Below are positions 1 through 8,075 of a stretch of 27,301 nucleotides of DNA, one piece after another. The notes under the pieces are model-generated. The model was not told the origin of the DNA. It was given only the letters and a program-made list of their open reading frames with translations, and made no database searches. Within the stretch, counting starts at the first letter, position 1; each line of letters begins with the position of its first letter. Made by a program: the position numbers and the translations under genes. Where the stretch lies: positions 1-27,301 of IMG/VR virus record IMGVR_UViG_3300035670_001059; one strand, written 5' to 3'. This DNA is from a virus.

Positions 1-1194
1 CCCAGCGATAGCAGATTTCGGATGCTCCCTGTCAATGATTTCGTTCGCATATCGACCTTCCCGGTCGAGCATCAGCTTCGGGAGGTTGCCTGCCAGAGCA
101 GACCCGGTGTTGCGGATGAAGGTCCCAAACGGGGTGTTGGCATTCGCCGCTCGTTCCTGCTCATCAGCAGTCAGCGGGATCTGAGCCATTGGGATAGTTG
201 TGTGAGCAAATCCCTTATTATAGGAATCCACCCAAGCGCCCCAAGAATCCGCTGGCGCAGTTGGGTCCGGGGTGAAGCCATACTCCTTCAACAACCCGGT
301 ATACATCTGTTGGTAATCTTCAACCTTCACCGATCCCGGTGGGTGGGCTTGCAGCCAAGCGTCATACTTCGCCTGCATCTCTTCCGGAATAGGGACGGAT
401 TTGAACTTCTCAGCGGGCTTGACCTCCGGGGCATTTTCCTGCCCCCAGATGTTGTTGAAGTTTTGCTTCGAGGCCTCGTTGACGCCGTAGAGCTCAGGCA
501 GCTGCTGCTCCAGTTCCGTTAAGGCCGCTTGTGCCTTAACATCTGCCGGCCCAGCACGAGCTCGAGCCTGCCCGATATAGACCTTGAGCTTGTGCATCTT
601 CAGCTCTCGGGTCGAAGCTTCATCCCCCATTGCTGGAATGATCGTGCTGGCAATGCGCTTGACCTGATCCTCAGGAGCTGCTGCACCAGTGGAGAGGTAG
701 ATCGCGGACTCGACAGCGGTTTTTTGGGCGGTGTCTGCTGCCTGACGATCGGCCGACTGTGCATAGGCCACAAAGTCTGGATCGTTGTTCGTGAGCCACT
801 TGACGCCCTTCTCGGTCCAACCGGGTTGCAGCGCTTCAGGGTTTTTCTTGGCAACACGCTTGAGTGTTGCAAGGCTGTCCCCGAGCATGACGGTGTGGCC
901 AGCGGCCATGTCTTGGCTGGCTGTGGTCTCAACTCCGCCGTTTTCTTCTGCGGCTTTCTTGTCACGGTCAGCTTTTTCTTTCGCAATTCGTATGCGTTCC
1001 CGCTCAATGCGAATACCTTCTTCTGCGCGAGCATCTTGGTTCGCGTCGAAGACGGTCTGCTGAACCGTCCGAGCCTCGGTTGCGGCCTTCGCCGGAGCCT
1101 TACGAATAGGCACAGTCTTCGCCCCCGGGAGAGGTTGCGGCTGCGTTGGAAGCTGGTTATTGGGGCGGAACTCCGCCCAAGGATCTTGTGCCAT
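1..1194 (-). CDS. Putative internal/ejected virion protein (N-terminal part, runs off left edge)
   Basis: 398 codons are open from an ATG at 1194 to the window edge, so the C-terminus is missing. The first ATG shares its A with the TAA of the upstream gene (TAATG), which fixes the start and implies coupled translation. The N-terminus (MAQDPWAEFRP) is followed by a Pro/Gln-rich linker, a charged helical stretch at about residues 55-85 rich in Arg/Glu/Lys, and then an Ala-rich, largely helical-looking region. No signal peptide, membrane segment or enzyme motif is visible in this part. Large helical proteins at the distal end of podovirus tail operons are often internal core or ejection proteins, sometimes with a lytic domain further on. 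The position suggests that role, but the family was not recognised. Confidence 0.75.
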   Translation of the reverse strand, partial: MAQDPWAEFRPNNQLPTQPQPLPGAKTVPIRKAPAKAATEARTVQQTVFDANQDARAEEGIRIERERIRIAKEKADRDKKAAEENGGVETTASQDMAAGHTVMLGDSLATLKRVAKKNPEALQPGWTEKGVKWLTNNDPDFVAYAQSADRQAADTAQKTAVESAIYLSTGAAAPEDQVKRIASTIIPAMGDEASTRELKMHKLKVYIGQARARAGPADVKAQAALTELEQQLPELYGVNEASKQNFNNIWGQENAPEVKPAEKFKSVPIPEEMQAKYDAWLQAHPPGSVKVEDYQQMYTGLLKEYGFTPDPTAPADSWGAWVDSYNKGFAHTTIPMAQIPLTADEQERAANANTPFGTFIRNTGSALAGNLPKLMLDREGRYANEIIDREHPKSAIAG

Positions 1195-2096
1195 TAGGGA
1201 ACAACTCCAGGAGTGCCATCAGGGAGGAGGATTGGAGTGCCGGAAGGAAGCTGGCGGGCCTCTTGTGGAGAGGAGACTTGGATCTTAATCCCGTTGTCCT
1301 GCATCCATTTGAGGAAAGCGCCCTTGCCGTTCGGACCCATGCTTTGAGCCACACGGGCGGCGTCGGTGCCAGAGATGGCACCAGCTTGCTTGGCCGACTG
1401 CAGCATCGGAGCAGCTTGATCCGCCGACATTGGAGCGTGCATTGGGGCCGGACCCTGAGGATTAAGTGGCGGAAGTTCGCTCCCCGGCATCCGGTCAGTC
1501 ACCTGCATATTCGGCAGGGTCTGCATCAGCGGGCTGGAGTCGATGCTGCCGTTGGACATACCTTGGGCGTAGATATAAGGAGCATTCATGGAGAAACTGC
1601 CATCGGCATTGCGCAGAACCGGCTTGTTCGGATCGTTCTCGTATTTACCGACAGCGTCACCCTGCGGCATAATCGTGCCGTTGAACTTGGTGAGCTTCTG
1701 CCGATCTTTCAACGCCGCGCCATAAGCCTCTTGATAAGGCTTAACCTCATTCTGCAGCATGGGATCAGGCCCATACTTCTCCGTCAATTGCTGCGGCGTC
1801 ATGGTCTTGGCGTCTTCAAAGAAGGCCGCTCGCCGGTTAGTGTAGTCTTCCTGCACCCGGCCAGATAGATCTACTTCCATCTTGTCGGCCTTCCGCTCGG
1901 CTTTATGCCCAACCCAAGTCTGAGCAAGGTGCCCAAGCACCTGCGCCCAAGACGTCATATTGCTTTCCGGGGCCAGGCCCAAAGACAGCATTCGCTCAGC
2001 CAATCGCCGCTTTTGGGCAATCGACTGCTGCTCAGTTTCATACCCCGTGGGGATATTGATCTTGGCCATCTGGACATTGGGAGCAGTGACGGGCAT
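1194..2096 (-). CDS. Virion-associated hypothetical protein (300 aa)
   Basis: A 300-residue protein whose ATG overlaps the upstream stop (TAATG) and whose own stop overlaps the next start in the same way, so it is embedded in the late operon. The N-terminal half (about residues 25-150) is charged and helical; the region around residues 195-225 is rich in Pro, Met and Ala and looks like a flexible linker; the C-terminal 30 residues are Pro/Gly-rich. No transmembrane or catalytic motif is seen. Lying between the S74 tail protein and the large putative ejection protein, it is most likely a minor virion or ejection protein. That role is inferred from position only. Confidence 0.75.
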   Translation of the reverse strand: MPVTAPNVQMAKINIPTGYETEQQSIAQKRRLAERMLSLGLAPESNMTSWAQVLGHLAQTWVGHKAERKADKMEVDLSGRVQEDYTNRRAAFFEDAKTMTPQQLTEKYGPDPMLQNEVKPYQEAYGAALKDRQKLTKFNGTIMPQGDAVGKYENDPNKPVLRNADGSFSMNAPYIYAQGMSNGSIDSSPLMQTLPNMQVTDRMPGSELPPLNPQGPAPMHAPMSADQAAPMLQSAKQAGAISGTDAARVAQSMGPNGKGAFLKWMQDNGIKIQVSSPQEARQLPSGTPILLPDGTPGVVP

Positions 2097-3412
2097 TAGA
2101 GAGCTCCGTAGTTGACAGTGTGGAAGCCATTGATCGTCGGGCCGAGAGCTTCGGGCTTGATCTTCAGGACTTCGTCAGCCATGACACCAACCTGTCGCGG
2201 ACCACCCCAGATGTAGTTGTAGACATACACCCCGAGCCCACTGGCCAGCCGCCCGATCCTCTTGATCTTGGTTTTCAGTCTCCTGTCAGACCAGTGGCTA
2301 ATCGCCGCACTGCCCAATGAGGCAATCCCACCGAGCAATCCACCCGAGGCTTGAAGCTGCGCCTGATACCGCTGCAACGCCGACTGATACTGATCGCTCG
2401 TGGCTTGGTAAATCGGCGCCGCTCCGATATTGCTTCCAGCTGTCGCATTCCCAAACGTCGGCATGGAGACCTGGTTCCCCGACCGGAGGGCATTGAGCAT
2501 GTTAAGCGGCTGGTTGTTGAAATAATCCGCTTCCTGGATCGCTTGCTGTCGGGCTTGATTGTTAAACTGCCCACCAGCCAGACCAGCTCGGAACTGAGCA
2601 TCCTGTGCTCGGTTCGTCGCATCCATGCTGGCCAGACCTTGACTAAATTCCTGCCCTTGAGCTTGGTTATGGAAGTTCCCTTGTGCCATGGCTTCATTCG
2701 TGCCCTGTTGCCGAATGCCCATAGCGTTGTTGAAGAGATTCTGTTGCTGCTGATCCCCGGCCAACAGCGCGGCAATCCGCTGATCATTCTGCCCGCGGTT
2801 CAGAGCGTCAACGTCGTATTTCCAAGCCTCGGAGCCAGAGGTAATCCCCTGGTTCGCGAGCTTGGTATCCATCGACTGCCGCTGCTGGTCGAGGTAGGGC
2901 TTCAGCCGCTGCATGTAGGCTTCAGTGATTTGATCCCGCTGGCCTTGGAAATCCTCAGCCCGAGGCATGGCACCAGCGCCGCTGAAGTCATAATTCGACT
3001 GGATTGGTTGGGTTGCCGCCAGCCCGGTCTGATAACTTGGAGTTCCGAGATTGAAAGTCAGGCCCGGCAGTCGCGATTGGTCGATCGGGTTGCGGGAAGC
3101 CTGGTCGACATAGCCAATCCCACGCGAGGCCAGGTCATTCAACGCCCCACTGATCTGGGTGTTCTGATCATACAGCCGTTGCTGCTCAGGGCTCAGAGTC
3201 GTTGTAGCTGTCGTTCGCGGAATGACCCGCCCGGTCTGGGGGTCAGTATACCCACCTGCATAGTCGTAGGTATAATTCAGCGAGCCGTTCGGTCCGACCT
3301 GGTTCGCTTGGTTCAGGAAGTTCGTCGCAATAGCCGAGTTGACATTCGCCTGGCCTTGCTGATTAGCAGCCGCGGCGTAGTCAGGTGCTGGCGGCGGAGA
3401 GGGTTTGCCCAT
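2096..3412 (-). CDS. Tail protein with C-terminal S74 intramolecular chaperone-like domain
   Basis: A 438-residue protein. The N-terminus is Pro/Ala/Gln-rich (MGKPSPPPAPDY) and the middle is Gln/Asn-rich and helical. The last ~65 residues (about 374-438) start with SDRRLKTKIKRIG and continue through YVYNYIWGG and GVMADEV to the end. This matches the Peptidase_S74 chaperone domain found at the end of phage fibres and spikes, which normally trimerises the protein and may cleave itself off. The domain here is short, so self-cleavage is uncertain. The start overlaps the HNH gene stop (TAATG), and its ribosome site (GGAG) lies within the HNH gene end. In relatives this position usually carries a tail fibre or needle-like protein. 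Confidence 0.85.
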   Translation of the reverse strand: MGKPSPPPAPDYAAAANQQGQANVNSAIATNFLNQANQVGPNGSLNYTYDYAGGYTDPQTGRVIPRTTATTTLSPEQQRLYDQNTQISGALNDLASRGIGYVDQASRNPIDQSRLPGLTFNLGTPSYQTGLAATQPIQSNYDFSGAGAMPRAEDFQGQRDQITEAYMQRLKPYLDQQRQSMDTKLANQGITSGSEAWKYDVDALNRGQNDQRIAALLAGDQQQQNLFNNAMGIRQQGTNEAMAQGNFHNQAQGQEFSQGLASMDATNRAQDAQFRAGLAGGQFNNQARQQAIQEADYFNNQPLNMLNALRSGNQVSMPTFGNATAGSNIGAAPIYQATSDQYQSALQRYQAQLQASGGLLGGIASLGSAAISHWSDRRLKTKIKRIGRLASGLGVYVYNYIWGGPRQVGVMADEVLKIKPEALGPTINGFHTVNYGAL

Positions 3413-3894
3413 TAGTTATCTCCGAAATTCAAGCTAGCAAATTCACCGAAATAAGCTTTTGCGGCTTTATCATAAGCTTTAGCTGCACTGAGCTCGTCGG
3501 GGAATCTTCCAAGATATTTTTTGCTCTTTTTGACTCTAATTCTAACTTCCCAGCATTTTCGGGAATTACACCAAGATACGCCAAGATACTGTGAAGAAGA
3601 GTTTTTAGCCGAACGCCGGTTCCTGGAATTATCGGATCGTGTTGCTGGGCGCAAATTTTGTCTAGTGTTATCTAGACCTTCATGATTTCTATGGTCAACA
3701 ACCAAGGGAGAGATGTTAAGTAAAAAGGCTCCCATTTCTACCTGTCGGCGAGTGCCGTCAACAGTAACCATACGGACAGCATAGTCCGTATGTGGGGCTT
3801 CTTTAACATACCAAGAAAACTGATTCAGGTATTCAAAATCACTCTCATCAACGAGAGCGGCTTTACCTTTTGTCAGTGGTATTAATTTGGCCAC
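3412..3894 (-). CDS. HNH homing endonuclease with AP2 DNA-binding domain
   Basis: A 160-residue protein from a GTG start at 3894 (AGGGAA about 9 nt upstream). The N-terminal part resembles the start of HNH-AP2 proteins (MAKLIPLTKGKAALVDESD). The HNH core is at about residues 66-82 (VDHRNHEGLDNTRQNLR, with D67-H68 and the Asn residues). An AP2-like module covers about residues 101-157, including the stretch GVSWCNSRKCWEVRI. It is visibly richer in A+T than the flanking structural genes, the usual mark of a recently acquired selfish gene. It sits inside the late operon, overlaps the GNAT gene by 32 nt and its stop overlaps the start of the S74 gene, so insertion was precise and preserved coupling. 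Confidence 0.93.
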   Translation of the reverse strand: MAKLIPLTKGKAALVDESDFEYLNQFSWYVKEAPHTDYAVRMVTVDGTRRQVEMGAFLLNISPLVVDHRNHEGLDNTRQNLRPATRSDNSRNRRSAKNSSSQYLGVSWCNSRKCWEVRIRVKKSKKYLGRFPDELSAAKAYDKAAKAYFGEFASLNFGDN

Positions 3895-4321
3895 GATAGC
3901 GGTTCCCTAGTGCAAGCCAACGACACTGTTCTCGTGTCATGGTGTAGACCAAAAGATCCCCGCTGGGGGCACAGTTCTTGAGGGTCGCCTCAAGATGGAA
4001 GCCAAGATGCTCGTCGAGCCGGCGGGCTTCCAGATTATCGGACTCGACAAGTCCGAGGATTTTGTTCACTCCAAGCTGTTCGAAGGGGTAGTAGAAACAG
4101 AACCACAGGAACTCCCTGTTCATCCATTTCCGCCCTACGCCCGACAAATGGCCTAGAACACTTGCTCCGTTACAGCTTTCATAAAGACATGCCGCAACTG
4201 GTCCTACGTTGTCTTCCCACAGTCCAATGGTTGATCCGCGTCCAGGTATCCATTTCCCTCCAATCCGATCCATCAGCCAAGGGCCGAAAATGTCATCATG
4301 GTTGGTTATGATCCGCTTCAC
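3863..4321 (-). CDS. GNAT-family N-acetyltransferase
   Basis: A GTG start at 4321 is chosen because it forms a GTGA overlap with the stop of the upstream gene and has GGGG 5-6 nt upstream. An upstream in-frame ATG at 4363 lacks a ribosome site. From GTG the protein has 152 residues. The core looks like GNAT: a central strand region followed by the Asn-Leu-Glu-Ala-Arg-Arg-Leu-x-Glu-x-Leu-Gly-Phe segment, typical of the last helix-strand of the acetyl-CoA fold. GNAT proteins are frequent in the tail region of podovirus genomes; their substrate is usually unknown. The last ~10 codons overlap the HNH gene, so the C-terminus may have been altered by the HNH insertion. Confidence 0.82.
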   Translation of the reverse strand: MKRIITNHDDIFGPWLMDRIGGKWIPGRGSTIGLWEDNVGPVAACLYESCNGASVLGHLSGVGRKWMNREFLWFCFYYPFEQLGVNKILGLVESDNLEARRLDEHLGFHLEATLKNCAPSGDLLVYTMTREQCRWLALGNRYRGQINTTDKR

Positions 4322-5883
4322 AAGATCCCCGCCGGTCGATGGGCAAAGTCGGTTGAGGTCCATGCGAACGTAGATACACTGGTGGAGATTTGCAATCTAA
4401 AAGAATGCAGATAGCCCAATTCGCAAGGAATAGTCAGCCAGCGAGGTTCCATGACAGAAGTTCCGCTGTTCCAGAGTCCACTATCCCACAGACTGGAGTT
4501 CCAAACAGCTGCGCTTGAAACCGGAGCGTAATTGATAAGTGTCTGTCCGGCAAAAGTCCGAAAGTCAGCATCCATAGCCATGACGACCTGAGCTTCTCCG
4601 GATAGGGAGTAATTCGGCCGGGCAAGGGCAATGGCTTTCTGCCGCTTCAGCCCGAGATAGGAATATGCCTGAATAACTGTCCCGACAATCGGTGATCCAG
4701 CATCGCTGAACCCTGTCCAGGCTTTGCTAACCGTCGTTCCACCAGCGTAGTAAATGTCGTCCCCGAGAACAGCCCAACAACTGGCATTCCAATCTGTGAA
4801 CCGGCACCAGGCTTTGGTGATCGTATTCATAACGAACTGATAAGCCAACGTATCGTTGCTTACCGGGACGTTAACGATCAGCAAATTCGCGGTCTTGTGC
4901 ATGGCCATTTGCCAGCCAGTATTCGTCCCATAAGTCGTCGCGGCGTCGAGGAAGGCTCCGTCGATTTGGTAGCTAACCCCTTGTGTTCGATCGAGAAGAG
5001 TGGACTGAGCCAGCTTTGAAATCGGGATCAGGCCATTTTTGCTGAGATAGAGCAGATCCCCACCGTAGTCGAGTAGTGGGCGATTGCCTAGTGGTCTCGG
5101 GGCATCAAAAACCCCGACCAAGGCCCAGGTGGCTGAGCTCGCCGGGTCAGTGCCTTGATAGATGGCAATCTCACCATTAGAAGTCACGATGACGAACAGA
5201 TCATTCATGCCGCTGCCGCTGTCCACGGTCCAGCTACCAATGGCTGTGACCGAGCCCCCACGCTTGAACAGCGCACCGACAGGGAATTTCACAGCCGCAC
5301 CGGCGATGGACTCTGTTGGTAGATACCAGAGACTCATCGAGGAGTTTTCGACGAACCAAAGCCGCTTCTGATGCGCCGTGACGTAGAAGAGGTTTGCCGG
5401 CACAGCAACGGTGATTGCGGGCACAGCCCAGGCAGCCCCGTCGTAGGATTTAACACCATCTGACCCATTCGCAAGGATCAGAAAGTTCCCGCCCGGAGTG
5501 ACGAAGTTGACGTGCGACCACTGCCCATTCGTGCAAGCAACGACCGCTGCACCAATAACCCCACCACCAGTGACATCATAAATCCCGGCGTTGGTCGAGG
5601 CAAAGAGCTTCGACGTCGAGCCTCCATTGTAGGACAGCAGCGTCTTGATATTCGCTGGAGCTCCAGTCGCCCACTTAACCCGGCCTTTCCGGAGCTGAAC
5701 ATCTTGCACCCCAGGAAAGACGTTGTCCATCTGGATCGCGTCGGTGAACTTCATGTTCGCCAAGTTCCCCCGGGCATTCCAGCCACCATACGGAGCTGGA
5801 TGCGAATAGGGAATAGCGTCAGCCTCACTCCGAGGTTGCGGCCGTGAGCCTGCCCGGCGATGGATAGTTGGCAATCCGCGCAT
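4318..5883 (-). CDS. Tail-associated structural protein (521 aa)
   Basis: The start is taken at the ATG at 5883 (MRGLPTIHRRAG), which shares its A with the upstream TGA; a further ATG at 5895 is possible but breaks the coupling pattern. The protein is rich in Gly, Ser, Thr, Trp and aromatic residues, with repeated beta-strand-like segments and no membrane span, as expected of a beta-rich virion component. N-terminal text such as YGGWNARGNLANM is typical of a phage family annotated only as tail or structural protein. It follows the head-tail adaptor and precedes the GNAT gene, so a tail tube/nozzle or hub component is likely. This role is inferred from context. Confidence 0.8.
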   Translation of the reverse strand: MRGLPTIHRRAGSRPQPRSEADAIPYSHPAPYGGWNARGNLANMKFTDAIQMDNVFPGVQDVQLRKGRVKWATGAPANIKTLLSYNGGSTSKLFASTNAGIYDVTGGGVIGAAVVACTNGQWSHVNFVTPGGNFLILANGSDGVKSYDGAAWAVPAITVAVPANLFYVTAHQKRLWFVENSSMSLWYLPTESIAGAAVKFPVGALFKRGGSVTAIGSWTVDSGSGMNDLFVIVTSNGEIAIYQGTDPASSATWALVGVFDAPRPLGNRPLLDYGGDLLYLSKNGLIPISKLAQSTLLDRTQGVSYQIDGAFLDAATTYGTNTGWQMAMHKTANLLIVNVPVSNDTLAYQFVMNTITKAWCRFTDWNASCWAVLGDDIYYAGGTTVSKAWTGFSDAGSPIVGTVIQAYSYLGLKRQKAIALARPNYSLSGEAQVVMAMDADFRTFAGQTLINYAPVSSAAVWNSSLWDSGLWNSGTSVMEPRWLTIPCELGYLHSFRLQISTSVSTFAWTSTDFAHRPAGIL

Positions 5884-6596
5884 CAGGTCATCCAATTGCC
5901 AGAGGGAACGAAGACCCCGGGCTTGATCGAAGGCTGCTGCGGCTCGGCGACATTAACCCGACGTTTGACCTTGTCCCGAGCGATGTAGTTGTTGAGCAGG
6001 TTGTAATACTGTGTCTGATCTTCTTGGTAAGGAAGACCTTTGATATGCTTCCACCGGAAAGCCAAACCCCGCTTGAGGATATTCTCCGGGAAGGCAAAGA
6101 TGTCATCGTCCGCGGTGATTGCTGCTTTCGGAACTCCAGCCGAGCTCCGCACGCACCAGCTGCTGGCGTACTCAAAAGCAATCTTGCTCAGCGGAGCTGT
6201 CGGTGCCGGGTTGATCAGCAAATGGTCTCCGCGAATACGGAACTTGTAAAACGGACCGGGGTTCGGGAGGGCCTTGATCTGCTGCCATTCTGTCTCGTCC
6301 AGCGGGCCGTAGAGTGGCCGACGAAGTGTCCGGTCGAAAAACGTCTCGAAGTATGCGAAGGAATATCCACTCGGAGCAAGGGTCTGCAGCGCCCCCTGAT
6401 CCTCAGCCGCAATCACCGTAAACACCGTCTCCAGGGTAATGACATTAAACTTCGACTCATTCACCATCTCGTCGAGGAGCTCGCTGAGTATCCCCAGCAA
6501 CTGCTGCACCCCCGTGTCCGTGCTGCTCACCACGCTCGACGGCACGTTCAAGGCATGGACGCGACAATGGCTTTGAATGACTGACAGCACGGACAT
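5883..6596 (-). CDS. Head-tail adaptor protein, SU10-adaptor type
   Basis: 237 residues from an ATG at 6596 with AAGGA about 10 nt upstream, 11 nt after the preceding gene. The N-terminal pattern (MSVLSVIQSHC, then NVPSSVVSSTDTGVQQLLGIL) is what I recall from adaptor proteins of podoviruses related to phage SU10, which dock on the portal ring and continue the DNA channel. The middle carries PNPGPFYKFRIRGDHLLINP, a beta-hairpin-like segment common in the family, and the C-terminal part is basic and helical. Its place between the capsid genes and the tail gene supports the role. Its TGA overlaps the next ATG. Confidence 0.8.
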   Translation of the reverse strand: MSVLSVIQSHCRVHALNVPSSVVSSTDTGVQQLLGILSELLDEMVNESKFNVITLETVFTVIAAEDQGALQTLAPSGYSFAYFETFFDRTLRRPLYGPLDETEWQQIKALPNPGPFYKFRIRGDHLLINPAPTAPLSKIAFEYASSWCVRSSAGVPKAAITADDDIFAFPENILKRGLAFRWKHIKGLPYQEDQTQYYNLLNNYIARDKVKRRVNVAEPQQPSIKPGVFVPSGNWMT

Positions 6597-6607
6597 AGGG
6601 ACGATCC

Positions 6608-7204
6608 TTACTTGGTTTCAGCGGATTTCCGCAAGGTCTTATTCTCGGCTTCGAGAGTCTTGAGCTGCTCCTCGCGGTCCTTGTCCCGGGCCAAGAGCTC
6701 GTCGACCTTTTGCCGTAGGCTTTCCAGCTCCGCGGAGGTTTTGCCGACATCAGTCGAAGCATCGAGATAGGCCTGAGCCTTGGCTTTCAACGCCCGACCA
6801 CCCATGCCCATGCGAGAGATGGCTTCTTCGGTCGCTTCAGCCACCTGCTCCACAGTCCGCATATTGAGGTCGAGGAGCATCTTGTGCTGCGCGGGGCTGA
6901 TCCCAGGCCAGCTGCCCACCGGGATGCCGTTTTCGGGGACTTCGCGCGTCTCGCACCAGTGTTTGTAGGCCGACCTGTAAGCATCGAGCCAAGCCTGTGG
7001 AAACCTCTCCTGCCGAACAGCTTCTTCCAGATCGGTCAGCCAATCCGTCGCGATCTTTTCAATCCGATCTTTTGTCCCAGCAGGGGTGATAATGGCGTAG
7101 TGAACGTCTTTGACCGAGTAGTGTCCGAGCTCGATCGTAGCTGCACGGTCTTCCACCGCACGCTCTTCGAAGATTACATAGGGGGGTTTGGCGTCTTGGG
7201 ACAT
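6608..7204 (-). CDS. Virion-associated hypothetical protein with HhH-like and coiled-coil regions
   Basis: The start is the ATG at 7204 (MSQDAKPPYV), preceded by GAGG at proper spacing; the frame stays open further upstream through a terminator hairpin, so longer versions are rejected. The 198-residue protein has a mixed N-terminal domain, a segment at about residues 120-150 (MRTVEQVAEATEEAISRMG) resembling a helix-hairpin-helix, and a C-terminal ~45 residues with clear heptad-like Leu spacing and many Glu/Lys, a coiled coil. It is the first gene after the internal terminator and precedes the adaptor gene. A structural or assembly role is likely; the exact function is unknown. Confidence 0.8.
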   Translation of the reverse strand: MSQDAKPPYVIFEERAVEDRAATIELGHYSVKDVHYAIITPAGTKDRIEKIATDWLTDLEEAVRQERFPQAWLDAYRSAYKHWCETREVPENGIPVGSWPGISPAQHKMLLDLNMRTVEQVAEATEEAISRMGMGGRALKAKAQAYLDASTDVGKTSAELESLRQKVDELLARDKDREEQLKTLEAENKTLRKSAETK

Positions 7205-7223
7205 AGTAACCTCGTTGGCAGGG

Positions 7224-7268
7224 GTTGAAGAAAACCCCCGGGCAGAAGGGGAGGGACCGCCCGGGGGT
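7224..7268 (-). terminator. Intrinsic terminator in the late operon
   Basis: A perfect 10-bp stem (ACCCCCGGGC at 7234-7243 with GCCCGGGGGT at 7259-7268) has a 15-nt loop. On the minus strand it is followed by TTTTCTTC. It lies directly after the decoration-like gene and before the next virion gene. It would lower expression of downstream tail genes relative to capsid genes, as is common in phage late operons. Confidence 0.8.
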
Positions 7269-7280
7269 ATCAGCGTTTGC

Positions 7281-8009
7281 TTAGGTGATAGCACCCTGGG
7301 CAAACGGCCGATCAATATGCGCGACGTTGTAGAAGACCGTCGCGTTGTTGTAGGTCGCAGTGACTGTGCCGTTGACAGCTGCGGTCGTGTTCGCCGACAG
7401 CGTGACGGTGGTGCCGTCAGGGCTGATGTCGGTGACAGTCGTACCCGCCGCGATACCGGTGCCGCTGAGGTAAACCCCGCAGAACCAACCGTCAGCACCG
7501 CTGATCCGCAGCTGGTTCGAACCGGAGTTAGCCACGCAGTTGGCCTTGGCGACGGTCGTCGAACCCGGGGCGATGATGCGGGCGTTGAGGACCTGCTTAC
7601 CCGCAGAGTTCGCGCCACCCTGGCCGGCGGCAGCAATCCCGAAGGTCGTGTCGGCGGCGACGGAAGCCTGACAGTTCACCGGAACAACACCGGCATTGGC
7701 CACCCAGCCGAACTGTCCGCTCGTCATTGCCGTCAGGGCAACGTAAAGCGGACGACCAAGGTTTGCCATATTCGGGACTTCAGTCGCATCCCAACGCCAG
7801 CGGCCGCTGACCAGGGTTGGGGTGAGAACGACAAGCCCGTTCTGGCGGATCGCGCCGTTCGCTCGGACGTAAACGGCTTCGAGTGAACCCCAATAGGGAT
7901 CTTCGAACAGGGTAGTGAACCCAGGAGCCATGCGCTCCGTGGTATCGGGAAGGCCGAAGCCGGCAACCTGCTGGTAGCCGATGGGGCCTGAGACGCTTGC
8001 ATAAGGCAT
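7281..8009 (-). CDS. Putative capsid decoration/structural protein with Ig-like C-terminus
   Basis: 242 residues from an ATG at 8009 with AAGGAAA upstream. The protein is Gly/Ala/Thr/Val-rich and predicted all-beta. Residues about 175-225 contain GTGIAAGTTVTDI and GTTVTLSANTTAAV, a repeat style seen in Ig-like or beta-sandwich modules of phage surface proteins. It directly follows the major capsid gene, is separated from it by a palindrome, and is followed by an intrinsic terminator. Both placement and terminator suit an abundant head protein. No enzyme motif is present. A minor tail or fibre role cannot be excluded. Confidence 0.75.
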   Translation of the reverse strand: MPYASVSGPIGYQQVAGFGLPDTTERMAPGFTTLFEDPYWGSLEAVYVRANGAIRQNGLVVLTPTLVSGRWRWDATEVPNMANLGRPLYVALTAMTSGQFGWVANAGVVPVNCQASVAADTTFGIAAAGQGGANSAGKQVLNARIIAPGSTTVAKANCVANSGSNQLRISGADGWFCGVYLSGTGIAAGTTVTDISPDGTTVTLSANTTAAVNGTVTATYNNATVFYNVAHIDRPFAQGAIT

Positions 8010-8027
8010 TTTGATTTCCTTTCAAAC

Positions 8028-8059
8028 TCCCGGGGATAATAAAACGATTATCCCCGGGA
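8028..8059. repeat. Copy 1 of dispersed palindrome (13-bp arms, 6-nt spacer)
   Basis: TCCCGGGGATAAT, spacer AAAACG, then ATTATCCCCGGGA: a perfect inverted repeat in the gap between the major capsid and decoration genes, 18 nt before the latter's start codon. It is the only intact copy inside the late operon. No T-tract follows on either strand, so a simple terminator is unlikely. It could be an operator/promoter element or a mRNA hairpin just upstream of the ribosome site. Confidence 0.85.
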
Positions 8060-8075
8060 AGATAGTCCGATCGAC

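Noticed and set aside
22-1197. Open plus-strand frames across the left edge
   Set aside because: They oppose a continuous minus-strand gene that follows the operon's overlap pattern, lack ribosome sites and read as low-complexity antisense.
8028-8059. Palindrome copies as simple rho-independent terminators
   Set aside because: None of the copies is followed by a T-tract on either strand, while true terminators in the window (7224, 15943, 19757) are.
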